Positions 51,481 to 59,470 of a stretch of 64,000 bases of DNA are shown piece by piece. The translations under genes were made by a program, and so were the position numbers. How positions within the stretch are numbered: position 1 is the first letter of the stretch; every line of letters begins with the position of its first letter. The DNA comes from Leisingera sp. M658 (GTDB lineage Bacteria > Pseudomonadota > Alphaproteobacteria > Rhodobacterales > Rhodobacteraceae), in assembly GCF_025144145.1 (NCBI RefSeq), contig NZ_CP083546.1, forward strand, positions 4,250,001 through 4,314,000, in the 5' to 3' direction. Below the pieces are notes generated by a model that saw only the letters and a list, made by a program, of their open reading frames with translations, made no database searches and was not told the DNA's origin.

Positions 51481-52668
51481 TTACTTTACCCCGGTTTCGG
51501 CCTCAATCTGCTTACGGCTTTTGCGGGCGCGCTCGGTCGCCGATTTCAGCTGGCCGCAGGCAGCCATGATGTCATCGCCGCGGGTCTTGCGGATCGGCGA
51601 GGCATAGCCGGCCTGATAGACGATATTGGCAAAGGCATGAATTCGGTTGTTCGAGGACCGCTTGTACGGGCTGCCCGGCCATTCATTGAATGGGATCAGG
51701 TTTATCTTGGCCGGGATTTTGTAGCGCTTGATGTGCTCAATCAAACGGTGCGCGTCCGCGTCGGTGTCGTTCACCCCGTCTAGCATCACATATTCAAACG
51801 TGATCCGCTCGGAATTTGACACTTTGGGGTAATCCGCCAGCGCCTGCAGTAGCGTGTCGATGTTCCAGCGCTTGTTGATCGGCACCAGCTTGTCGCGGAT
51901 CTCGTTTGTCGTAGCATGGAACGAAATCGCCAGCAGGCAGCCGATTTCTTCGGCGGTGCGGGCAATCTCCGGCACCACGCCTGAGGTCGACAGGGTAATC
52001 CGGCGGCGGGACAGCGAGATGCCCTCGGGGTCCATCGCAATCTTCATCGCGTCGCGGACGTTGTCGAAATTATACAGCGGCTCGCCCATGCCCATCAGCA
52101 CGATGTTCGACAGCAGGCGGGTTTCGTCCTTGGGCGCGCCCGGCACCGGCCATTCCTCCAGATCGTCGCGCGCCATCATCACCTGGCCGACAATCTCGGC
52201 CGGGGTCAGGTTGCGCACCAGCTTCTGGGTGCCGGTGTGGCAGAAAGAGCAGGTCAGAGTGCAGCCCACCTGAGATGAGATGCACAGCGTGCCGCGGCCG
52301 TCTTCGGGGATATAGACCACTTCGACCTCGTGGCCGCCATTGATGCGCACCAGATACTTGCGGGTGCCGTCGGTGGAGACCAGTTTGCTCACCACTTCCG
52401 GGATGCGGACTTCGAAGGTGTCCGCCAGTTCCGCACGATAAGCTTTGGCCAGGTTAGTCATTTCCGCGAAATCGCGCTTGCCCCACTGGTAGATCCACTG
52501 CCAGATCTGCCCGACCCGCATCTTGGCCTGCTTTTCCGGGGTGCCATGTTCGATCAGCACCTCGCGCATGCGCTCGCGGGTGAGGCCGACAAGATTGACC
52601 TTGCCGCCCTCGGGATCCTTGCGGGGCAGGGTCAATACGTCCTGGGTGATCGGCGCGCTGGCGGTCAT
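51481..52668 (-). CDS. rlmN: 23S rRNA (adenine(2503)-C(2))-methyltransferase RlmN
   Basis: A 395-residue radical-SAM methyltransferase that modifies A2503 of 23S rRNA and A37 of some tRNAs. The cluster motif CTLTCSFC (CxxxCxxC) is present within VGCTLTCSFCHTGTQKL; the SAM-binding GMGEPLYNFDNV follows. The conserved C-terminal cysteine is in RGDDIMAACGQLK. Length is standard. It is monocistronic by spacing. Confidence 0.96.
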   Translation of the reverse strand: MTASAPITQDVLTLPRKDPEGGKVNLVGLTRERMREVLIEHGTPEKQAKMRVGQIWQWIYQWGKRDFAEMTNLAKAYRAELADTFEVRIPEVVSKLVSTDGTRKYLVRINGGHEVEVVYIPEDGRGTLCISSQVGCTLTCSFCHTGTQKLVRNLTPAEIVGQVMMARDDLEEWPVPGAPKDETRLLSNIVLMGMGEPLYNFDNVRDAMKIAMDPEGISLSRRRITLSTSGVVPEIARTAEEIGCLLAISFHATTNEIRDKLVPINKRWNIDTLLQALADYPKVSNSERITFEYVMLDGVNDTDADAHRLIEHIKRYKIPAKINLIPFNEWPGSPYKRSSNNRIHAFANIVYQAGYASPIRKTRGDDIMAACGQLKSATERARKSRKQIEAETGVK

Positions 52669-52777
52669 TGGCTTTAGCCTCGGTGCTGGTGGGCGGATGC
52701 GGCTCTATATAGGATTCCCGCGGAAGATCAAAAGGAATCCTTGAACACAAGTTTCAGACCGCAGATTTGACCAGTGC

Positions 52778-53173
52778 CTATTTGGCAAACCGCACCAGTT
52801 CCTCGACCCGGGCGCGGCCCAGGGTCGTCCAGCACGCCCGCGTTGCAATTCCGGCGTCTTCACGCACCGGATGGGCTTCGCCGGCAAAGGCGCAATGCGC
52901 GCTCCGGAACCCTTCCCAGGCTGTTTGGCTCTGCATCAGTGCAGCTTCAACCGCAGTCCCGCCATTGGAGTTGTCACGCTCTGCGGCGGCGACCATTGCG
53001 GCTTCCAGCGCGTTGAGCAATGCGGCTTCCACTCCTTCTTCATCGTCCGCCACACAGGATCCGATTTCCTCACGGCTTCCCGCGCCGCATTCCAGCGCCG
53101 GATTGGCAAAAGCGGGCGGGAAAAGCAGCGCAACTGCAAGGCAAGCGCACGGAAGACTGGCTGAGTTCGGCAT
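52778..53173 (-). CDS. Exported LprI/DUF1311-like protein
   Basis: A 131-residue protein with a signal peptide (cut after AFA) and four cysteines in the mature part (CGAGSREEIGSCVADDE; AHCAFAG; ATRACWTTL), spaced as in the lysozyme-inhibitor LprI-like family. The central helix MQSQTAWEGFRSAHCAFAGE is typical (W-x-x-F/Y-x-x-x-x-C). Start at 53173 has AGGAGG eight bases upstream. An inhibitor role is a family-based suggestion. Confidence 0.78.
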   Translation of the reverse strand: MPNSASLPCACLAVALLFPPAFANPALECGAGSREEIGSCVADDEEGVEAALLNALEAAMVAAAERDNSNGGTAVEAALMQSQTAWEGFRSAHCAFAGEAHPVREDAGIATRACWTTLGRARVEELVRFAK

Positions 53174-53225
53174 GGCAAGCACCTCCTGCGTCCCATGCTA
53201 CGCCGCTTGCGGGCCTCAAACAAGA

Positions 53226-53249
53226 AAACCCCGGCACAGGCCAGGGTTT
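53226..53249 (-). terminator. Terminator after the IalB-like gene
   Basis: Read on the minus strand, AAACCCTGGC-CTGT-GCCGGGGTTT forms a 10-bp stem (one G-T pair) followed by TCTTG. It separates the IalB-like gene from the LprI-like gene. Confidence 0.72.
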
Positions 53250-53275
53250 GGTGTGTTTCCGCTAGGCAGCCGAAA

Positions 53276-53806
53276 TTACTTGCTGCAGCGTTTTTCCGCG
53301 TCATCCAAGGCGGCCGTAAAGCCCAGCAGCGAGAAGCTGTCCTTGGTTTGGGTGCCCCGGGCGGACCGCGCGGTCAGCACCGCATTTGCGCCGCGTTTCA
53401 TAGCGGTAACGATCTTGGCATCATCCGCAGGTGTCGCCGGCCAGGCCCATTCGCCCTCGGTGAACAGTTCAAACTCGGACTCGCCGATGGCCATGTTCAC
53501 GGTGGAACCCGGCGCAAAGGGGTAGCCGCCGGTAAAGCTGACTTCGCCTTTGGGGGCATCGCTGCTGCGGAAGGTGACAAACAGCTGGATCTCGCTGCGG
53601 CGCACCGCCACGACGCGGCCGTCGCGGGTGTTCACGGTTTCCTTTGGTGCGGAAACCCCCCAGCACTCGTTGGGATTGTCGCCTTCAAAGACGCTCCAGT
53701 CCACTTTGGCTGCAACGCGGTTGTTCGACGTTGCTTGCGCAGATGCGGTGGTTGCCAATGCTGCCAGACACAGGCCCGCAGCCACGCGGGCAAGTTTCAA
53801 TGCCAT
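53276..53806 (-). CDS. Invasion-associated locus B (IalB)-family protein
   Basis: A 176-residue exported protein (signal peptide cut after ASA). It has the IalB fold segments WSVFEGDNPNECWGVSAPKE, FTGGYPFAPGSTVNMAIGES, FELFTEGEWAWPATPADDAK and a C-terminal cysteine (KRCSK) that can pair with the one in ECWG. IalB in Bartonella aids erythrocyte entry; in free-living alphaproteobacteria the role is unknown. The start at 53806 gives a clean signal peptide. Confidence 0.85.
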   Translation of the reverse strand: MALKLARVAAGLCLAALATTASAQATSNNRVAAKVDWSVFEGDNPNECWGVSAPKETVNTRDGRVVAVRRSEIQLFVTFRSSDAPKGEVSFTGGYPFAPGSTVNMAIGESEFELFTEGEWAWPATPADDAKIVTAMKRGANAVLTARSARGTQTKDSFSLLGFTAALDDAEKRCSK

Positions 53807-53999
53807 TTGTCCCGACTCCAAGACTGTTCTCTAAACCTCAAATACCAAACAAAGGGTCCGCAGCGTTTCAACCGCCGTCTGGTCCCGATCCCCTCGCTTG
53901 CGCTACACAAGCACACTAACGTAACTAGCACCACGGGCGAAAGTGCGTTTTGGCAGGTTTTCGCCCAGAAAACCGCACGGAAACACAAGGGGAGATATC

Positions 54000-54998
54000 A
54001 TGCCGAAACCTGTGCCCATGGCCGAAGTCTGGCGCGGCCCGCTGCTGGAGAGCCTGCATCTGGGTCATGCCGTCATTTGTGATGACACGGGCAAGGTGGT
54101 GCGCAGCTGGGGGGATCCGGGTGCGGTGATTTACCCGCGCAGCTCGGCCAAGATGATCCAGGCGCTGCCGTTGATCACCTCCGGCGCTGCCGCGCGCTAT
54201 GGTTTGACGTCCGAACAGCTGGCGCTTGCCTGTGCGTCCCACAACGGTGCGCATATCCACACCGAGCGGGTGAATGCCTGGCTGGATCAGCTGGGCCTTG
54301 GCGATGACGACTTCCGCTGCGGCACGCAATTGCCAGACGACATTCCGGCCCGCAATGAGCTGATCAAGACCGACAACAGCCCCTGCCAGGTTCACAACAA
54401 CTGCTCTGGTAAACACGCGGGCTTTCTGACCCTGACCCAATATCTGGGGGCAGGGGCCGAGTACATCGAAGTCGATCACCCTGTGCAGCAGGCCTGTCTG
54501 GCGGCGTTTGAGGAAACCACCGGGCAGGATAGTCCCGGCTATGGCATCGACGGCTGCTCAGCGCCGAATTTTGCCACCACCGTATCTGGCCTTGCACGGT
54601 CCATGGCTTGGTTTGCCAGTGCTGCAGACCGCTCTGACCGCGCATCGCAAGCGGCGCAGCAGCTGGTGGCGGCGATGACGGCGCATCCCGAATTGGTCGC
54701 AGGCGAAAGCCGCTGCTGCACCAACCTGATGCGGGCGATGGGCGGCAAAGTAGCGATCAAGACCGGCGCCGAGGCGGTGTTCATCGCGATCCTGCCTGAA
54801 CAGAAAATGGGCGTAGCCGTGAAGATCACCGACGGCGCCACCCGCGCCAGCGAATGCGCAATTGCCGCGCTGATGGTCAGCCTTGGTGTGCTGGAGGCCG
54901 AGCACCCGGAAACCCGAAAATTCATGAACAAGACGCTTTACAGCCGCCGCGGGCTGGAGTGCGGATCCATCCGCCCGGCAGCCGAGCTGCTGTTTTGA
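54000..54998 (+). CDS. L-asparaginase II, rhizobial type
   Basis: A 332-residue protein of the Rhizobium-type asparaginase family (not related to E. coli AnsA/AnsB). Characteristic stretches are VIYPRSSAKMIQALPLITSG with its SxxK motif, LACASHNGAHIHTERVNAWL, and HNNCSGKHAGFLTL. The C-terminal TGAEAVFIAILPEQKMGVAV is typical. GGGGAGA lies before the ATG at 54000. Hydrolysis of asparagine to aspartate is the known activity of the family. Confidence 0.9.
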   Translation: MPKPVPMAEVWRGPLLESLHLGHAVICDDTGKVVRSWGDPGAVIYPRSSAKMIQALPLITSGAAARYGLTSEQLALACASHNGAHIHTERVNAWLDQLGLGDDDFRCGTQLPDDIPARNELIKTDNSPCQVHNNCSGKHAGFLTLTQYLGAGAEYIEVDHPVQQACLAAFEETTGQDSPGYGIDGCSAPNFATTVSGLARSMAWFASAADRSDRASQAAQQLVAAMTAHPELVAGESRCCTNLMRAMGGKVAIKTGAEAVFIAILPEQKMGVAVKITDGATRASECAIAALMVSLGVLEAEHPETRKFMNKTLYSRRGLECGSIRPAAELLF

Positions 54999-55005
54999 AA
55001 ATAAC

Positions 55006-55028
55006 TGCCCCGGGCCGGCCCCGGGGCA
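55006..55028. terminator. Hairpin between convergent asparaginase and YciI-like genes
   Basis: TGCCCCGG / CCGGGGCA stem with a GCCGGCC loop. On the minus strand it is followed by GTTATTTTC, so it probably terminates the YciI-like transcription unit. Confidence 0.6.
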
Positions 55029-55034
55029 TGCAGC

Positions 55035-55355
55035 CTACATTTCCATGTCGATGATCTCGGCCACTTCGACTGAACCGTTGCCGCTCACCACCATCGGGCA
55101 GCCTTTGGCCATTTCGCAGGCAGCATCCTGGTCGGCCGCTTCGACCACCGTGTAGCCCGAAAGCGGATTGGCGCCGCCATTGTCCACGACCCCTCCGGCG
55201 CTGACGGTTTTGGACATGCCAACCGGCGCGCCGGGTATCTTCAGTGCGTCGCCCATCGACCCCATCCAGTTCTTCCAGGCCTCCATTTCCTTGGCGCCTT
55301 CTGCTTCGCTCTCGGGCTTCTTGCCGCCGTGATAGGCAAAAATGAACTGTGGCAT
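55035..55355 (-). CDS. YciI/DGPF-domain protein
   Basis: A 106-residue ferredoxin-like-fold protein with MPQFIFAYHGG, NPLSGYTVVEAADQDAACEM and EVAEIIDMEM, matching YCII-related proteins frequently paired with AHSA1-type proteins and ArsR regulators. The activity is unknown. It is the third gene of an ArsR-AHSA1-YciI unit. Confidence 0.83.
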   Translation of the reverse strand: MPQFIFAYHGGKKPESEAEGAKEMEAWKNWMGSMGDALKIPGAPVGMSKTVSAGGVVDNGGANPLSGYTVVEAADQDAACEMAKGCPMVVSGNGSVEVAEIIDMEM

Positions 55356-55387
55356 TGGTCTTCTCCCTTGGTTGCAGTGGACGTGAT

Positions 55388-55825
55388 TCAGATTTGTTCG
55401 GCCAGTTGCGCCTCAAGCTTGCGCAGGGTCGAAGTCCAGCCCTGTTCGTGGCGCGATGCGGTCTCGGTGCCGTCCAGATCACGGTGGTCAATCAGCAGCA
55501 TGGCGCCGTTCTCGGTGGCAGCGATGGTGAAGGTCACATGGCTTTCAGCGCCGCGGCTGCCGTCCTCGTCATGCCAGGCCCAGGTGAAGCCGACGGATTT
55601 CGGCCCATCCACATGGGTCACTTGGCCCGAGACATGAAACCGCTGGCCGTCACTGTTTTGCATGACAGAATACCAAGGGCCGGTGCGGCTCAGATCCAGA
55701 TTATGTTCCGGGATATGCACCCCCTCCGGGCCCCACCACTTCAGCAGCTTGTCCGGGGTGGTCACCCAGGCGAACAGTTTTTCCGGACTGACGGGAAAAA
55801 CCCTTTGCAGCTGCAGATCACTCAT
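55388..55825 (-). CDS. SRPBCC/AHSA1-domain protein
   Basis: A 145-residue START-like domain protein. VFPVSPEKLFAWVTTPDKLL then KWWGPEG is the diagnostic start; VTHVDGPKSVGFTWAWHDED and HRDLDGTETASRHEQGWTST complete it. The start at 55825 has GGAGGA upstream. It sits 13 bases after the ArsR gene, the common pairing in which the regulator controls the AHSA1 protein. Ligand unknown. Confidence 0.88.
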   Translation of the reverse strand: MSDLQLQRVFPVSPEKLFAWVTTPDKLLKWWGPEGVHIPEHNLDLSRTGPWYSVMQNSDGQRFHVSGQVTHVDGPKSVGFTWAWHDEDGSRGAESHVTFTIAATENGAMLLIDHRDLDGTETASRHEQGWTSTLRKLEAQLAEQI

Positions 55826-55838
55826 GCGGCTTCCTCCA

Positions 55839-56165
55839 TCAGGTGTCATCTGCCATCAAAGCTGCCTCCAGCCGGTTCAGGCCGCCCTCCCAGAAGGCGC
55901 GCCGGGACTGGGTCCACTCGGCAATCATCCGCAGGCCTTCGGGCCGGGCGGAATACAGCCGCCTGGTGCCATCGGCGCGCTGGGTGACCAGCCCGGCCTC
56001 GCGCAGCACCTTCAGATGGCGCGAGATCGCAGGCGCCGAAATGCCCGCACCCGGTGCCAGATCGCCTGCAGGCAGCTCGCCTTTTGCAATCAGCTGGTCG
56101 ACGATCGACATACGGGTTTCATCCGACAGCGCAGCAAATAATTTCAGAATCGGTATCATATCCAT
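55839..56165 (-). CDS. ArsR-family transcriptional regulator
   Basis: A 108-residue winged-helix repressor: ILKLFAALSDETRMSIVDQL, then ISAPAISRHLKVLREAGLVT as recognition helix and TRRLYSARPEGLRMI as wing. It has no cysteine at all, so metal sensing of the classical kind is unlikely; it belongs to the group linked to AHSA1 proteins. Two in-frame starts at 56165 and 56174 (GTG) exist. A palindrome overlaps the upstream region. Confidence 0.9.
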   Translation of the reverse strand: MDMIPILKLFAALSDETRMSIVDQLIAKGELPAGDLAPGAGISAPAISRHLKVLREAGLVTQRADGTRRLYSARPEGLRMIAEWTQSRRAFWEGGLNRLEAALMADDT

Positions 56166-56171
56166 TATTAT

Positions 56172-56190
56172 CACTTTTGTTAATTAAGTG
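56172..56190. promoter_or_regulatory. Candidate ArsR operator
   Basis: CACTT-TTGTTAATT-AAGTG is a perfect inverted repeat just upstream of the ArsR start codon, where binding would block its own transcription or translation start. Confidence 0.5.
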
Positions 56191-56295
56191 TCATGTTAAA
56201 AAATGGCAGTAAACATGTGGGTGCAATTGACCGGTATTCAGCAAGACAAAACCGCGCGGCCCAAAGCCCGGCACCGGCAGGTGCGGGTCAGGAGA

Positions 56296-57054
56296 TCACC
56301 GCATGTCCCAAAGAAGCTTCGCCGCCAGCGTTATTGAAGTCAGCACCAGCAGCGGCTTGATCAGCTTCGCGCCCTGCTTGTTTGCAAGCCCGGCTCCTGC
56401 ACGCGCGCCGGCAATCTGGGCCAATCCCATCAGCAGGCCGGTGATCCACCAGGGGGTGGCAAAAAAGGAAAAGGCAACAAGCCCGCCCGCATTGGAGGCA
56501 AAGTTCAGCAGTTTGGTATGGGCCGTGGATTTGAGGATGCCATAACCGGCAAGGGAGACAAAGGCGAGCATGTAGAAACTGCCTGCCCCCGGCCCCAGCA
56601 GCCCGTCATAAGCGCCGCACAAGGGAACCATTGTTGCGGCAAACAGGGCAGGCGATAGGCGGCGCCGGCGGTCCAGATCATCCAACCCTTTCTTGACCGC
56701 AAAGAAGATGGCTATGGCAATCAGCAGTACTGGCAGGAACAGGCGGATCCACTCGGTGGGCAGGAAGGTCACCAGAAAGGCGCCTGCAACCGATGCGGCA
56801 AAGGCAATCAGCGCAGGTTTGCACTGCGATTTCAGATCAACATGGCCGGCCCGGGCATAGGTGGCCGCCGCGGTGGCGGCTCCGAACAGCCCCTGGATCT
56901 TGTTCGTTGCCAAGGCTGTGACCGGGCTGGCCCCCGCCAGCAGCAGAACAGGCAAGGTGACCAGGCCGCCGCCGCCGGCAAGCGCGTCGATGAAGCCCGC
57001 AACAAACCCGGCTGCCAGCAGCAGCATCAGGGTCTCGATCCCCACTTCCAGCAT
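56296..57054 (-). CDS. TSUP (TauE/SafE) family membrane permease
   Basis: A 252-residue inner-membrane protein with about eight hydrophobic segments. GFVAGFIDALAGGGGLVTLP near the start and GAYDGLLGPGAGSFYMLAFV in the middle are the duplicated TSUP signatures. The family exports or imports sulfur-containing anions and organic acids. The start at 57054 gives the usual short N-terminus. It lies eight bases after the serB stop on the same strand; a functional link is not evident. Confidence 0.9.
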   Translation of the reverse strand: MLEVGIETLMLLLAAGFVAGFIDALAGGGGLVTLPVLLLAGASPVTALATNKIQGLFGAATAAATYARAGHVDLKSQCKPALIAFAASVAGAFLVTFLPTEWIRLFLPVLLIAIAIFFAVKKGLDDLDRRRRLSPALFAATMVPLCGAYDGLLGPGAGSFYMLAFVSLAGYGILKSTAHTKLLNFASNAGGLVAFSFFATPWWITGLLMGLAQIAGARAGAGLANKQGAKLIKPLLVLTSITLAAKLLWDMR

Positions 57055-57062
57055 GTGATTGA

Positions 57063-57938
57063 TCAGCCTTTGAAATCGTCGCGACCGTAGCCCTGGATGT
57101 ACAGCAGCGCAGTCAGGTCGCCGTGGTTGATGCGGATGTCGCATTCTGCTGCGACTGAAGGTTTGGCATGCAGCGCCACCCCGGCGCCTGCGCGTTTCAG
57201 CATCCCCAGATCATTGGCGCCGTCACCTACCGCAATGACATCCGCCACTCCAATCCCCAACCGGGCGGTGATCTGCTTCAGCGCCTCCACCTTGGCTTCC
57301 CGGCCCAGGATCGGCCTGCCTGCTTCTCCGGTCAGCTTGCCGTCTTCCACGGTCAGGGTGTTGGCGCGGTTTTCGTCAAATCCCAGCTCTGCCGCCACCT
57401 GTGCGGTGAACGCCGTGAACCCGCCCGACACCAGCGCCGCATAAGCGCCCTCTGCCTTCATCGTGGCCAGCAGATGCCTGCCGCCGGGCATGTAAGTGAT
57501 GCGCTCGGCCAGCACCTTGCCGATCACCGTTTCCGGCAGCCCTTTCAGCAGTCCCACCCGCGCGGTCAGCGCGCCTTCAAAATCCAGCTCGCCGTTCATT
57601 GCCCGTGCGGTAATGTCCTTGACCCGTGCGCCAACGCCCGCTTCTTCTGCCAGCTCGTCAATGCACTCCTGCTGGATCATGGTGGAGTCCATATCGGCCA
57701 GCAGCATCTTCTTCTTGCGCCCGGCATAGGGCTGAATGACCAGATCCACGCCCAGCTTCTGCAGATCCTCCCAGACGTTCCACCGGTTGTCCGGCATTTG
57801 CTTCAGCGAAAACTCAGCTGCGGCACCTGGCGCCAGCCAGACAGCCTCGCCACCGCCCCAGGCATTGCGCAGCGATTCGATCAGCGGAGGCTCCAGAACC
57901 GGGCTGGCAGGGTTGCAAAGCAGGGTGGCAGCAAACAT
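57063..57938 (-). CDS. serB: Phosphoserine phosphatase
   Basis: A 291-residue HAD-family phosphatase, last step of serine synthesis. The nucleophile motif is [20 protein letters not shown] (DxDST), motif II is [11 protein letters not shown] and the metal motif is [15 protein letters not shown] choose the ATG at 57938 ([10 protein letters not shown]) because CGGAG lies seven bases upstream and the family begins there; ATGs at 57956 and 57974 are in frame. serB diverges from serC-serA, so the whole serine branch is gathered here. Confidence 0.95.
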   Translation of the reverse strand: MFAATLLCNPASPVLEPPLIESLRNAWGGGEAVWLAPGAAAEFSLKQMPDNRWNVWEDLQKLGVDLVIQPYAGRKKKMLLADMDSTMIQQECIDELAEEAGVGARVKDITARAMNGELDFEGALTARVGLLKGLPETVIGKVLAERITYMPGGRHLLATMKAEGAYAALVSGGFTAFTAQVAAELGFDENRANTLTVEDGKLTGEAGRPILGREAKVEALKQITARLGIGVADVIAVGDGANDLGMLKRAGAGVALHAKPSVAAECDIRINHGDLTALLYIQGYGRDDFKG

Positions 57939-58149
57939 CGGCAGGCTCCGTTTCATCGGGGTTCGCCTTGTCATAACGGTCCGCCGCTGGATCGGCCAGC
58001 CTGCTCGATGCTGTGGAAAACAGGGGGCGTTATAAGGCAGGCCGCCAGCAGCGAATTCAGGACGCCTGTTTCCGATGGTGGAAAAACGTGTCGCAAAAAG
58101 AGTGTGTATGGCCGTATTTTCCCGACTTTCCTGTTGCATGCCGCGCTGC

Positions 58150-58217
58150 AGCGCCCTAGCTCTGGTGGCGGGACACCCCTCCCCAACGAGGGGCGCTTAT
58201 CTGGAAGGGTAGCATTC
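58150..58217 (+). ncRNA. Putative serC leader RNA (RF00517-like)
   Basis: The bases before serC form alternative structures. AGCGCCC (58150-58156) can pair with GGGCGCT (58191-58197), while CCCCTC (58176-58181) can pair with GAGGGG (58188-58193); the two pairings share bases and exclude each other. The ribosome site GGAAGGG follows. A serC leader motif is known upstream of alphaproteobacterial serC (established); identity here rests on position and structure, not on a covariance-model search. Confidence 0.5.
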
Positions 58218-59372
58218 ATGGCTATTGCACAACCGGCATCGCGGCCGGTAAATCCGCGTTTTTCTTCTGGCCCTTGCGCCAAACCTCCTGTTTTTGACGT
58301 CGCCAAACTGGCCAACGCGCCGCTGGGCCGTTCGCACCGCGCTGCGGTTGGCAAGGAGCGTCTGAAGGCGGCGATCGAAGGCACCCGCGAAATTCTGAAC
58401 ATCCCTGCTGATTACAAGATCGGCATTGTCCCTGCGTCGGATACCGGCGCGGTGGAAATGGCAATGTGGAACCTGCTGGGGGCCCGCGGCGTCGAGATGC
58501 TGGCCTGGGAAAGCTTCGGCTCTGGCTGGGTGACCGACGCGGTGAAGCAGCTGAAACTGGACGCCACCGTCAAGACCGCCGATTACGGACAGATCGTGGA
58601 CCTCGCCTCTGTCGATTTCTCCAATGACGTCGTCTTCACCTGGAACGGCACGACCTCCGGCGTGCGGGTTCCCAACGGCAACTGGATCCCGGCGGACCGC
58701 GAAGGGCTGACCATCTGCGATGCCACTTCGGCAGCCTTTGCGCAACGGTTGCCTTGGGACAAGCTGGATGTGACCACCTTCTCCTGGCAGAAGGTGCTGG
58801 GCGGCGAAGCTGCACATGGCATGATCATCCTTTCCCCCCGTGCCGTCGAACGGCTGGAAAGCTACACCCCCGCCTGGCCGCTGCCGAAAATTTTCCGCCT
58901 GACCAAGGGCGGCAAGCTGATCGACGGCATTTTCCAGGGTGCAACTATCAACACGCCCTCGATGCTGGCGGTTGAGGATTACCTGCTGGCGCTGGACTGG
59001 GCGCGCTCGGTTGGCGGCATGGAAGGCCTGCGCGAACGCGCCTACGCCAACCTCGCCGCAGTGCAAAGCTTTGTGCAGGACAATCCCTGGATCGCGTTCC
59101 TGGCTGAACAGCCGGAGTACCGTTCCAACACTTCTGTCTGCCTTAAGTTTACGGATGAGCGCATTCAGGACGGCGCAGTGTTTGCCAAGGCAGTGGCCAA
59201 ACGGCTGGAAAATGAAGGCGTAGCCTATGACATCGGCGCCTACCGCGACGCGCCTGCGGGCCTGCGGATCTGGTGCGGCGGCACGGTTGAAACCACTGAT
59301 GTGGCTGCCCTGATGCCTTGGATCAAATGGGCCTTCGAGGCTGAGATCGCTCTCCAGACTGAAGCCGCCTGA
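58218..59372 (+). CDS. serC: Phosphoserine aminotransferase
   Basis: A 384-residue PLP enzyme making 3-phosphoserine. [12 protein letters not shown] and [20 protein letters not shown] mark the alphaproteobacterial SerC group; the PLP lysine is in [20 protein letters not shown]. The start at 58218 is certain from the family N-terminus; the longer frame from 57168 is antisense to serB. It lies 98 bases before serA in the same unit, separated by a small GC-rich hairpin-like stretch at ~59387-59417. Confidence 0.96.
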   Translation: MAIAQPASRPVNPRFSSGPCAKPPVFDVAKLANAPLGRSHRAAVGKERLKAAIEGTREILNIPADYKIGIVPASDTGAVEMAMWNLLGARGVEMLAWESFGSGWVTDAVKQLKLDATVKTADYGQIVDLASVDFSNDVVFTWNGTTSGVRVPNGNWIPADREGLTICDATSAAFAQRLPWDKLDVTTFSWQKVLGGEAAHGMIILSPRAVERLESYTPAWPLPKIFRLTKGGKLIDGIFQGATINTPSMLAVEDYLLALDWARSVGGMEGLRERAYANLAAVQSFVQDNPWIAFLAEQPEYRSNTSVCLKFTDERIQDGAVFAKAVAKRLENEGVAYDIGAYRDAPAGLRIWCGGTVETTDVAALMPWIKWAFEAEIALQTEAA

Positions 59373-59470
59373 ATTCGGCTCTGCTCCGGGGCGCTGCCCC
59401 GGAACTCCCTTCCAGGGGACCCTTCACAATATCAGGCCGCACAGGCCCCCGTATGAAAAGGACCACCAAC

